Positions 1 to 5,400 of a stretch of DNA of 8,530 nt are shown here, in pieces. Each line of letters opens with the position of its first letter. Position 1 is the stretch's first letter. Where the stretch lies: positions 1 to 8,530 of the forward strand of contig DGDY01000164.1 of the NCBI GenBank assembly GCA_002385675.1, given 5' to 3'. The position numbers and the translations under genes are program-made. Under the pieces are notes generated by a model, which was not told where the DNA came from, searched no databases, and saw nothing but the letters and a program-made list of their open reading frames with translations. The stretch is from Anaerolineales bacterium UBA3940 (GTDB taxonomy: Bacteria > Chloroflexota > Anaerolineae > Aggregatilineales > UBA3940).

Positions 1-446
1 GCACCGATGAACACGTCGGGGTCGAGCGGGCTGACGCGGTTGAGAACCAGCAACCCCGGCTGCAGGATGAGCTGGTAAAAGGCCAGCGCAAGGAGATTCG
101 CGGCAATGATGATCAGCACGCTGGGCCGCGAGCCGGGCTGGAAAACGAAGATCGAGCCGAGCACGTGGCAGGCGAACCCGACCGCATACAGGATGTTGTT
201 GCGGCGGAAGCTGATGCGTGCCACCAGACATATGAGCGCCACCAGCAGCAGCGCCAGCCCCACCACGCTTGTCGGCATCAGCACCAGCCCTGCGCCCGCC
301 GCTATCAGCACGATCACCGCAGCGACTTCCAGCAGGCCGGTGCCGGGCACGTAAATCGAGGTGAGGGTCAGCCAGAAGCCGGCAATCAGCACGACGAACA
401 CAACATCAGTGCCCAGTGTCCGGTAAATGTTTGCAAGTTCAGCCAT
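1..446 (-). CDS. NfeD-like integral membrane protein, C-terminus cut by window edge
   Basis: An open minus-strand frame starts at ATG 444-446 and runs off the window edge without a stop, giving about 148 residues. Translated by hand it begins MAELANIYRTLGTD and contains four or so hydrophobic stretches, roughly residues 14-30, 38-58, 60-77 and 89-125. The motif SIYVPGTGLLEVAAV followed by LMPTSVVGLALLLVAL resembles the membrane domain of the NfeD family, in which a PGxGxxG-like turn follows a helix and a second glycine-leucine-rich helix comes after it. The visible end, SPLDPDVFIGA, looks like the entry into the soluble OB-fold domain that NfeD proteins carry at the C-terminus. NfeD proteins act in the membrane, often beside a stomatin/SPFH protein, in poorly defined membrane quality control; none of that is visible here. 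It lies 21 nt after the kinase stop, so cotranscription is likely. The ribosome site is weak (GAGAG about 13 nt upstream). The family call is from remembered motifs and is moderate. Confidence 0.6.
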   Translation of the reverse strand, partial: MAELANIYRTLGTDVVFVVLIAGFWLTLTSIYVPGTGLLEVAAVIVLIAAGAGLVLMPTSVVGLALLLVALICLVARISFRRNNILYAVGFACHVLGSIFVFQPGSRPSVLIIIAANLLALAFYQLILQPGLLVLNRVSPLDPDVFIG

Positions 447-467
447 GCTGTGATGCTGCTCTCTTAT

Positions 468-1598
468 TCATCGGGTCGCCGGGGTGGGAGCCGGCAGCAC
501 CAGCGTAATACAGCTCCCCCGGCCAACCTCGCTTTCAACAGAAAGCCATCCGCCATGCAGCCGGGCAATGTGATTGGCGATGGCCAGCCCCGCACCGGCG
601 CCGCCCTGCTCCAGTTCCTCGCGGTTAACCTGGTAAAACACGTCAAACAGGCGCGCCTGCTCCTCCGCCGGGATGCCCGGCCCCTGATCGCAGACGATCA
701 GGTTAACCCACTCTCCCGACTCGTTCACCTCAATGCTGAGGCTGACCTCCGCACCCGACGGCGAGAAACGGATGGCGTTGTCCAGCAATTCGCGCACGGC
801 GATCTGCAGGTAGGTCACATCGCCCTCAACGGCAGGCAGCGGGTCGTCCGACGCAAAGTGCAGCGCGACGCCATGCTCGTCGGCCTTCTCGGTCATGGCG
901 TGCACCACCTCCCCGACAACCTGCCCGAGGTCGTTAATCTGCTCGCGCCGCCGCTCGTAAATCTTGTCCCCCAGCCCGCTCTCCAGCTCCGCGAGCACCA
1001 GGAAGTTCTCAACCAGCCGCGTCAGCCGCTCGCTGCCCTCCATGATGCCCTCGATGTACTGGCTCAACTCCTCGGAATGGCGGAACGTCGGGTCGCTAGC
1101 CATCATGTCGGCGTAGGCAACGATAAACGTGAGCGGCGTGCGGAACTCGTGGTTAATGATGTGCAGGATGCTGCGCTTGATGGCATCGAGCCGCGCCTCC
1201 TGCGCCGCGTTGATCTGCTGGTGGCGGCTCAGGCTGGACTCAATGGCGACGAGCAGGTCTTCAAAGTCAAACGGCTTGGAGACATAGTCATCCGCGCCAC
1301 GCAGCTTGCCCTGGCGCACGTCCTGCTTGTCGCCTTTCGCCGAGAGGAAGATGAACGGGATGGACACCCACTCGGGGCGGGCACGGACCGCTTCAAGCAG
1401 TTCGTAACCGTCGAGGCGTGGCATGCGGATGTCGGAGACGATGAGGGAAGGCGGCTCGGGCATCTGCTCCAGCCGCTCCAGCGCCTCGGCCCCGTCCGAG
1501 GCAGCGGTTACCCGGTAGTTGGCAAACTCCAGCAGGTCAACGATGCCTGAGCGCAGGCTGTCATCGTCTTCCACGACGAGGATATGCTTCTGAACCAT
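468..1598 (-). CDS. Soluble hybrid: N-terminal response-regulator receiver plus histidine kinase
   Basis: The 376-residue product has a receiver domain at about 1-125, with acidic pocket E10/D11/D12, phospho-acceptor D56 in IVSDIRMP, S86 and K108 in SKPF. A HisKA dimerisation helix pair covers about 135-205, with phospho-acceptor H150 in the H-box INHEFRTPL. An HATPase_c domain covers about 255-370, with N-box ELLDNAIRF (N274), G1 box DQGPGIP, F-box LFDVFYQV and G2 box GAGAGLAIA. All catalytic residues are present. There is no signal peptide or transmembrane helix, so it should be cytosolic and take its input through phosphorylation of the receiver instead of a sensor domain. No partner regulator is in view. 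The start at ATG 1598 puts the receiver strand right at the N-terminus and has AGGAG 3 nt ahead. ATG 1652 (GAGGG, 7 nt spacing, 18 residues longer) is a real alternative because the candidate promoter is only about 16 nt upstream of it. The likely downstream partner is the NfeD-like gene. Confidence 0.88.
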   Translation of the reverse strand: MVQKHILVVEDDDSLRSGIVDLLEFANYRVTAASDGAEALERLEQMPEPPSLIVSDIRMPRLDGYELLEAVRARPEWVSIPFIFLSAKGDKQDVRQGKLRGADDYVSKPFDFEDLLVAIESSLSRHQQINAAQEARLDAIKRSILHIINHEFRTPLTFIVAYADMMASDPTFRHSEELSQYIEGIMEGSERLTRLVENFLVLAELESGLGDKIYERRREQINDLGQVVGEVVHAMTEKADEHGVALHFASDDPLPAVEGDVTYLQIAVRELLDNAIRFSPSGAEVSLSIEVNESGEWVNLIVCDQGPGIPAEEQARLFDVFYQVNREELEQGGAGAGLAIANHIARLHGGWLSVESEVGRGSCITLVLPAPTPATR

Positions 1599-1674
1599 GT
1601 GCTCCTGCCAGTGGCCTGAGGTGGCCGCAGCTAGACGGTGATGATCGAGCATGTCATATCCCTCGCCCACTTAG

Positions 1675-1683
1675 AGTATAGCA
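1675..1683 (-). promoter_or_regulatory. Candidate extended -10 promoter of the receiver-kinase gene
   Basis: On the minus strand the sequence reads TGC followed by TATACT, an extended -10 (TGnTATAAT, one mismatch in the hexamer). No good -35 lies 16-18 nt upstream, which an extended -10 can tolerate. Transcription would begin near 1668, giving a leader of about 16 nt to ATG 1652 or about 70 nt to ATG 1598. Confidence 0.45.
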
Positions 1684-2026
1684 CAGGTTAAGAACTCGCA
1701 CCTTTTGACCGGCGCACCCCCTCCGCCCGGTGCTCGTATCGCGATCCCCGGGCACCTACCCCTTGCAAGAGGGAGGAAGGACCGAGCGGCAGCGCAGTCG
1801 CCGCGAGGCCGGGAGGAGGTACCGGCAGGCAAGCTGCAACTGATCCGGCTGAAGACCCCGCCTGACGTCTTTCGTCATCAGTATACCCCGGCAGCCCGAA
1901 CCCCGTTATCCCAATTATCGGGAGGGATCCGTGGGCCAGCAATGGGTGTATTTCCTGCTATTGGCCGGGCCGCGCGGCGCTCTCCACGTCACGAAGCCTC
2001 AACCTGCATCCCCTCCCCGCTTCAGA
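1684..2026. other. Noncoding divergent intergenic region with clustered short hairpins
   Basis: No convincing gene occupies this stretch; the open frames across it are short and lack family motifs. Between 1729 and 1877 five short inverted repeats follow each other: 1729-1736 with 1749-1756 (8 pairs, one G-U), 1760-1773 (5 pairs closing a GCAA tetraloop on the plus strand), 1786-1790 with 1800-1804, 1808-1812 with 1822-1826, and 1863-1867 with 1873-1877. Such a run could be a structured RNA, but GC-rich DNA gives short hairpins by chance. I could not match it to the SRP, RNase P, tmRNA, cobalamin, TPP, SAM, FMN or c-di-AMP consensus elements I remember. The rest of the region, up to the plus-strand promoter, shows nothing I can name. 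Confidence 0.3.
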
Positions 2027-2037
2027 TGTGCTAAAAT
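2027..2037 (+). promoter_or_regulatory. Candidate extended -10 promoter of the HIT/thiolase unit
   Basis: The plus strand reads TGTGC then TAAAAT, an extended -10 with a 5-of-6 hexamer. No convincing -35 is seen. Transcription would start near 2044, about 57 nt before the HIT start codon. The 13-base core closely resembles the element facing the kinase gene on the other strand. Confidence 0.45.
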
Positions 2038-2100
2038 CTGGGGGCAGCCAAAGCGACGAGACAGTTATCATAATGCCCACCTAGCGAAAGACAATACCGA

Positions 2101-2631
2101 ATGCCCGATCAACTCTGGTCCCCCTGGCGCATGAAGTACATCCGGGGCGAGGAGCCGCGCCCCGATCCCGCTCCCGACTGCATTTTCTGCGACAAGGTCA
2201 AGGCAGACGATGACGCCGACGCCCATATCCTGCATCGCGGAGAGACGTGCTTCATCACGCTCAACCTGTACCCCTACAACAACGGCCACCTGATGATCGT
2301 GCCGTACCAGCACACCGGCGACCTGACCGCGCTCTCCCGCCCCACACTGGACGAGTTGATCTTCCTGACCCAGCGCAGTGTCGAGCTTCTCACCCGCGCC
2401 TATCACCCGGAGGGCTTCAACATCGGCATCAACCAGGGCAGAGCGGCGGGCGCGGGCATCGCTGAGCACCTGCACCAGCACATCGTGCCGCGCTGGCTGG
2501 GCGATACCAACTTCATGACGACCATTGGCGAGACGCGCGTCATCCCGGAGTGGATTGACGATACTTATAGGGACTTGAAGCGGCTCTGGGACGAGATGTT
2601 CCCCGGAGCGACCACACAGGGAGGAACATGA
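2101..2631 (+). CDS. HIT-superfamily protein, Ap4A phosphorylase / ATP adenylyltransferase type
   Basis: The 176-residue product begins MPDQLWSPWRMKYI, a start typical of bacterial HIT proteins of the diadenosine tetraphosphate phosphorylase group best known from mycobacteria. A CIFC pair (C27, C30) probably binds zinc. GHLMIVPY (62-69) is the conserved strand of the HIT fold, and NIGINQGRAAGAGIAEHLHQ (108-127) leads into the histidine triad H123-x-H125-x-H127, with H125 the expected nucleophile. GDTNFMTTIGETRVIPE (134-150) is characteristic of this subgroup. By family it would cleave Ap4A or other dinucleoside polyphosphates in the cytosol, limiting these stress-linked nucleotides; the exact substrate and whether it hydrolyses or phosphorolyses cannot be read from sequence. 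The length is normal for the group. The ribosome site is poor. Its TGA stop overlaps the thiolase ATG, so the two are probably translationally coupled. Confidence 0.88.
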   Translation: MPDQLWSPWRMKYIRGEEPRPDPAPDCIFCDKVKADDDADAHILHRGETCFITLNLYPYNNGHLMIVPYQHTGDLTALSRPTLDELIFLTQRSVELLTRAYHPEGFNIGINQGRAAGAGIAEHLHQHIVPRWLGDTNFMTTIGETRVIPEWIDDTYRDLKRLWDEMFPGATTQGGT

Positions 2632-3854
2632 TGAGCGGGAGGGGGGAGACGAACGGACGGCAGGATGTCGTCATTTTGAGCGGGGCGCGCACCCCGATCG
2701 GCAGGATCCTCGGGGCGCTGGCGTCGCAGCCTGCCACCGCCCTTGGCGCGGCTGCCGTGCGCGCGGCGATCGAGCGGGCGGGCATCGACCCGGCGCTCGT
2801 GGACGAGGTGATCATGGGGCAGGTCGTGCAGGCGGGCGCGGGGCAGGCCCCGGCGCGGCAGGCGGCACTCGGAGCGGGCCTGCCGGAAACCGTCAGCGCG
2901 ACGACCATCAACAAGGTGTGCGGCTCCGGCCTGAAGGCCGTGATGATGGCCGCTACGGCCATCCGCGCGGGCGAGGGCGACATCTTCGTCGCGGGCGGCA
3001 TGGAGAGCATGAGCCAGGCCCCCTACCTCGTGCCGAACATGCGTAGCGGGCACAAGTTCGGGCACACGGAGCTTGTCGATGCCAACATCCGCGACGGGCT
3101 GTGGTGCTCGTTCGAGCACTGGATGATGGGCGAGGCGGGCGAGGTCGTCGCCGACGAGTTCGAGGTGACGCGCGAGCAGATGGATCGCTTTGCGCTGGAG
3201 AGCCACCAGAAGGCGGTCCGCGCGATGGATGCGGGCGCGTTCGAGCGCGAGATTACCCCGGTGGTCATCCAGGGTCGCCAGGGCGAGACAGTCGTGATGC
3301 AGGACGAGGGGCCGCGCCGTGACACGTCACTGGAGGCGCTGGCGAAGCTGCGGCCCGCCTTCCGCCCTGACGGGCGCATTACCGCCGGGAACGCGCCGGG
3401 CCTCAACGACGGCGCTGCCGCGCTGGTGCTGGCCAGCCGCGAGCGGGCCGAAGCGCTCGGACTGAAGCCGATCGCGCGGATCGTCGCGCAGGGGCAGGCG
3501 GCGGTCGAACCCCGGCGCATTTTTACCGCCCCGGCGAAGGCCATGCCCATCGTGCTGGAGCGGGCAGGCTGGACGCTCGACGACGTGGACCTCATTGAGC
3601 TGAACGAGGCGTTCGCGGCGCAGGTGATCGCCAACGCGCGCGATATGGAGCAGCAGGGCCACCGCTGGGACTGGTCGAAGGTAAATGTCAACGGGGGCGC
3701 GATTGCGCTGGGCCATCCGGTCGGGTGCAGCGGCGCGCGCGTGCTGGTGACGCTCCTGCACGCGCTGGAGCAGCGCGGCCTGAAGCGCGGGCTGGCGGCA
3801 CTCTGCCTGGGCGGTGGCGAGGCCGTCTCCGTCGCCGTGGAGATGGAGCCGTAG
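2628..3854 (+). CDS. Thiolase-family acetyl-CoA acetyltransferase
   Basis: The 408-residue product is a full-length degradative/biosynthetic thiolase, slightly longer than the usual 390-395 because of a short N-terminal tail before DVVILSGARTPIG. Catalytic landmarks are all present: the acyl-accepting C98 in NKVCGSGLKAV, NEAFAAQ at 326-332, H363 in NGGAIALGHPVGCSGAR, and C393 in ALCLGGGEA. GGMESMSQAPY (123-133) and ITAGNAPGLNDGAA (251-264) are also standard family blocks. The enzyme reversibly condenses two acetyl-CoA to acetoacetyl-CoA or cleaves 3-ketoacyl-CoA; chain-length preference cannot be told. The C-terminal loop reads GGGEA where many thiolases have GGGxG. The start is ATG 2628, or ATG 2631 immediately after; a strong GGGAGGA sits a few bases upstream, inside the end of the HIT gene. 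No strong plus-strand terminator follows, only a 6-bp stem at 3868-3889 without a T-run. Confidence 0.94.
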   Translation: MMSGRGETNGRQDVVILSGARTPIGRILGALASQPATALGAAAVRAAIERAGIDPALVDEVIMGQVVQAGAGQAPARQAALGAGLPETVSATTINKVCGSGLKAVMMAATAIRAGEGDIFVAGGMESMSQAPYLVPNMRSGHKFGHTELVDANIRDGLWCSFEHWMMGEAGEVVADEFEVTREQMDRFALESHQKAVRAMDAGAFEREITPVVIQGRQGETVVMQDEGPRRDTSLEALAKLRPAFRPDGRITAGNAPGLNDGAAALVLASRERAEALGLKPIARIVAQGQAAVEPRRIFTAPAKAMPIVLERAGWTLDDVDLIELNEAFAAQVIANARDMEQQGHRWDWSKVNVNGGAIALGHPVGCSGARVLVTLLHALEQRGLKRGLAALCLGGGEAVSVAVEMEP

Positions 3855-3906
3855 GAACGCTTGATTCCCGGCGCACGCCTGAACGCCGGCAGAGTTTGGC
3901 CAGTGT

Positions 3907-3945
3907 AAAGAAACAGCGGGCCTCTAGAACTCCGGAGGCCCGCTG
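3907..3945 (-). terminator. Intrinsic terminator of the rplJ-rplL unit
   Basis: A perfect 11-bp inverted repeat (3914-3924 with 3935-3945, loop 10 nt) is followed on the minus strand by TTTCTTT (3907-3913). It begins about 23 nt after the rplL stop. On the plus strand no T-run follows the stem, so it should act mainly on rplL transcription, although the stem could also slow thiolase transcripts converging from the other side. Confidence 0.85.
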
Positions 3946-3968
3946 CAGTGTGCGGTGTTGGGAGTGTG

Positions 3969-4352
3969 CTACTTGATTTCGACCTTGGCGCCCTCGGCCT
4001 CGAGCTTGGCCTTGGCATCCTCGGCGACCTCTTTCGGAACACCCTCGAGGACCGTGCTCGGCGCGGCCTCGACGAGGTCCTTGGCTTCCTTCAGGCCCAG
4101 GTCGGTGAGGCCACGGACGGCCTTGATGACCTGAATCTTCTTGGGGCCGACATCAGCGAGAACAACGTCGAACTCGGTCTGCTCTTCCACCTCTTCGGCG
4201 GGAGCGCCAGCGACCATACCTGGCATCATGCCCATCGCCACCGGCGCGGCGGCGGTCACGCCCCACTTCTCTTCCAGCATGCTCTTAAGCTGCGCCGCCT
4301 CAAGCAGCGTCAGTTCGCTCAGTTCATCAACCAGCTTCTGCAAATCAGCCAT
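3969..4352 (-). CDS. rplL: 50S ribosomal protein L7/L12 (bL12)
   Basis: The 127-residue product has the two-domain layout of bL12: an N-terminal dimerisation helix pair ([20 protein letters not shown]), a flexible hinge rich in Ala, Gly, Met and Pro at about 33-56, and a C-terminal factor-binding domain from about 57. The hallmark block [20 protein letters not shown] is intact except for Asp where many homologues have Gly in TGLGLKEAK. L12 dimers bind the C-terminal helix of L10 to form the ribosomal stalk that recruits EF-Tu and EF-G. The start is ATG 4352, with GGAGG about 11 nt upstream. It follows rplJ by 55 nt and is closed by a strong terminator. The RNA polymerase genes that commonly follow rplL are absent. 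Confidence 0.97.
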   Translation of the reverse strand: MADLQKLVDELSELTLLEAAQLKSMLEEKWGVTAAAPVAMGMMPGMVAGAPAEEVEEQTEFDVVLADVGPKKIQVIKAVRGLTDLGLKEAKDLVEAAPSTVLEGVPKEVAEDAKAKLEAEGAKVEIK

Positions 4353-4407
4353 CTCTTGAAAATCCTCCTGCAATCTCGCAGCTCAGTATTATAGATTACG
4401 GGTCTAC

Positions 4408-4941
4408 CTAAGCAGCGGCGCTCTCGCCCTGCTCGGCATATGCATTGATAACGTTGATCACCTGGGCCACACCGGCCTGGAGCACGCCCACAAGCTGCGA
4501 CGCCGGGGCGTCAAGCAGCCCGATAAGCTGGGCGCGCAGGGTGTCGAGCGGCGGCAGCTTGGCAATCGCCTCGACCTCAGCAGGCGACACGAGCCGGCCA
4601 TCCAGCAGCGCGCCGTGCAGCTCCAGCGCTTCGATATCCTTGGCGGTGTCAACAAGCGCCTTGGCAACGCTGGGGACTTCATTCAGCGCGAAGCCGACAG
4701 CCAGCGGGAAGCCATCCAGCGACTCCGGCATCGAGTACCCGGCCCGCTCGAGCGCAATCTGAAGCAGCGAGAGCTTCGTCACGACGAACACGCCGTTCGC
4801 CTCACGCACGGCATTGCGAACCTGGTTCATCTGCTTGTTCGTCATGCCGCGATAGCTGGCGAAAACCAGCCCCTGGCTCCTGCTGACCAGATCGGTGTAT
4901 GCCTCGATCAGCTCCTCTTTACGCTCTCTTGTTAGCGGCAA
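4408..4941 (-). CDS. rplJ: 50S ribosomal protein L10 (uL10)
   Basis: The 177-residue product begins (M)PLTRERKEELIEAYTDLVSR and carries the L10 core LVFASYRGMTNKQMNQVRNA, the VTKLSLLQIALERAG segment, and a C-terminal helical tail ending in GVLQAGVAQVINVINAYAEQ that should bind L12 dimers. L10 anchors the stalk on 23S rRNA next to L11 and typically represses its own operon by binding the mRNA leader. The start is a TTG at 4939-4941. It is chosen because an excellent AAGGAGGTG lies 8 nt upstream and the protein starts at the usual place for the family. The long structured leader upstream fits autoregulation. Confidence 0.96.
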   Translation of the reverse strand: MPLTRERKEELIEAYTDLVSRSQGLVFASYRGMTNKQMNQVRNAVREANGVFVVTKLSLLQIALERAGYSMPESLDGFPLAVGFALNEVPSVAKALVDTAKDIEALELHGALLDGRLVSPAEVEAIAKLPPLDTLRAQLIGLLDAPASQLVGVLQAGVAQVINVINAYAEQGESAAA

Positions 4942-4949
4942 TCTACACT

Positions 4950-4958
4950 CACCTCCTT
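4950..4958 (-). promoter_or_regulatory. Strong Shine-Dalgarno site fixing the TTG start of rplJ
   Basis: The minus strand reads AAGGAGGTG, a nearly full complement to the 16S rRNA tail, 8 nt before the TTG codon. The strong site compensates for the weak start codon and makes the leader the likely control point for L10 synthesis. Confidence 0.85.
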
Positions 4959-4975
4959 AGCACACCGCACCTGTA

Positions 4976-4998
4976 TACGGACCGCAGTGCGGTCCGTA
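4976..4998 (-). repeat. Palindrome/hairpin just ahead of the rplJ ribosome site
   Basis: Arms of 11 bases, TACGGACCGCA (4976-4986) and its exact complement (4988-4998), flank one central base. As RNA it would fold with about 8-9 pairs and a small loop. There is no T-run, so it is not a terminator. It ends 17 nt before the Shine-Dalgarno sequence. The base run at 4964-4970 (ACCGCAC) can alternatively pair with 4987-4993, so two exclusive folds are possible. Confidence 0.7.
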
Positions 4999-5043
4999 CG
5001 TCCAGCCACGCGGCGGCGAGCCACCGCGCAGGCTTATCCCTGT

Positions 5044-5076
5044 TAAAAACAAAAATCTCCGCCCGGCTGGGCGAAG
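5044..5076 (-). terminator. Attenuator-type intrinsic terminator inside the rplJ leader
   Basis: On the minus strand CTTCGCCC (5076-5069), loop AGCC, and GGGCGGAG (5064-5057) form an 8-bp stem with one G-U pair. It is followed by a T-rich run, TTTTTGTTTTT, with one base between stem and run. It lies about 100 nt upstream of the rplJ start and downstream of the L10-leader-like motif, the position expected for a transcription attenuator. An upstream segment (5131-5142) can pair with 5073-5084, which would capture the outer part of the terminator's 5' arm and act as an antiterminator. Confidence 0.75.
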
Positions 5077-5136
5077 ACACGGCGAGACACAGCAGAAGGA
5101 CGGCACATTATGCCGGTCTGGTCTGTGGGGCGCGTG

Positions 5137-5199
5137 TCCTTCACCTCGGCGGGCAATTTTCAGCCTTACCCATCAGGTAAGGCGACCAGCGGTCTTCAG
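5137..5199 (-). promoter_or_regulatory. Probable ribosomal protein L10 leader (L10-binding mRNA element)
   Basis: The minus strand carries GAAGACCGCTGG near its 5' end and GCCCGCCGAGGTGAAGG near its 3' end, enclosing a perfect 8-bp hairpin (5163-5170 with 5176-5183, loop of 5). This matches the arrangement I recall for the L10 leader family: a GACC...GGT closing helix, a helix with a kink, and the near-invariant CCGAGGTG. One pair in the GCTGG/CCCGC helix would be a U-C mismatch. By family knowledge the L10-L12 complex binds here and lowers expression of rplJ and rplL. The position, downstream of a candidate promoter and upstream of a terminator hairpin, supports it. Confidence 0.75.
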
Positions 5200-5260
5200 C
5201 GAGGACTGACGTCCAGAGAGAGTATTCTGTTGACATCGTCCTTGTTCAGACGCGGAGAGA

Positions 5261-5290
5261 ATTGTACCGCGCACGGGCGCGAAATGCCAC
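5261..5290 (-). promoter_or_regulatory. Candidate promoter of the rplJ-rplL unit
   Basis: The minus strand reads GTGGCA (5290-5285, 4 of 6 matches to the -35 consensus), an 18-nt spacer, and TACAAT (5266-5261, 5 of 6 matches to the -10). Transcription would begin near 5254, giving a leader of roughly 310 nt that contains the L10-leader motif and the attenuator. It lies just after the terminator of the upstream unit, where a new promoter is needed. Confidence 0.55.
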
Positions 5291-5352
5291 ATTTTGGTGC
5301 GGCGATTGCAGTTCTCCAGCCAACCTTGCCGCGCCGGGGAAGGGAGCGAATC

Positions 5353-5381
5353 AAAAAGGGCAGGGGAACTCTCCCCTGCCC
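5353..5381 (-). terminator. Intrinsic terminator after rplA
   Basis: A perfect 9-bp stem, GGGCAGGGG with CCCCTGCCC (5358-5366 and 5373-5381), loop 6 nt, is followed on the minus strand directly by TTTTT. It begins 19 nt after the rplA stop and ends the secE-nusG-rplK-rplA transcription unit. Confidence 0.92.
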
Positions 5382-5400
5382 TGTGCTTGCCGGGATCAGG

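Noticed and set aside
165..1550. A 461-codon plus-strand open frame
   Set aside because: It is the complement of the receiver-kinase gene, whose domains and catalytic residues are unmistakable on the minus strand.
1864..1881. Hammerhead-ribozyme-like bases on the minus strand (CUGAUGA, then GAAA)
   Set aside because: Only one base separates CUGAUGA from GAAA, so stem II is absent, and the flanks do not form stems I and III. It is probably chance.
3868..3889. Possible plus-strand terminator after the thiolase
   Set aside because: The stem is only 6 bp with a 10-nt loop and is followed by CAGAGTTTGG, not a T-run.
3023..4042. A 339-codon minus-strand open frame across the thiolase and past the rplL stop
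   Set aside because: It is low-complexity Arg/Ser/Pro/Ala antisense of the thiolase gene and crosses the rplL terminator.
5230..5235. Perfect TTGACA on the plus strand
   Set aside because: No -10 occurs at 16-18 nt and no plus-strand gene follows. The region is the rplJ leader on the other strand.
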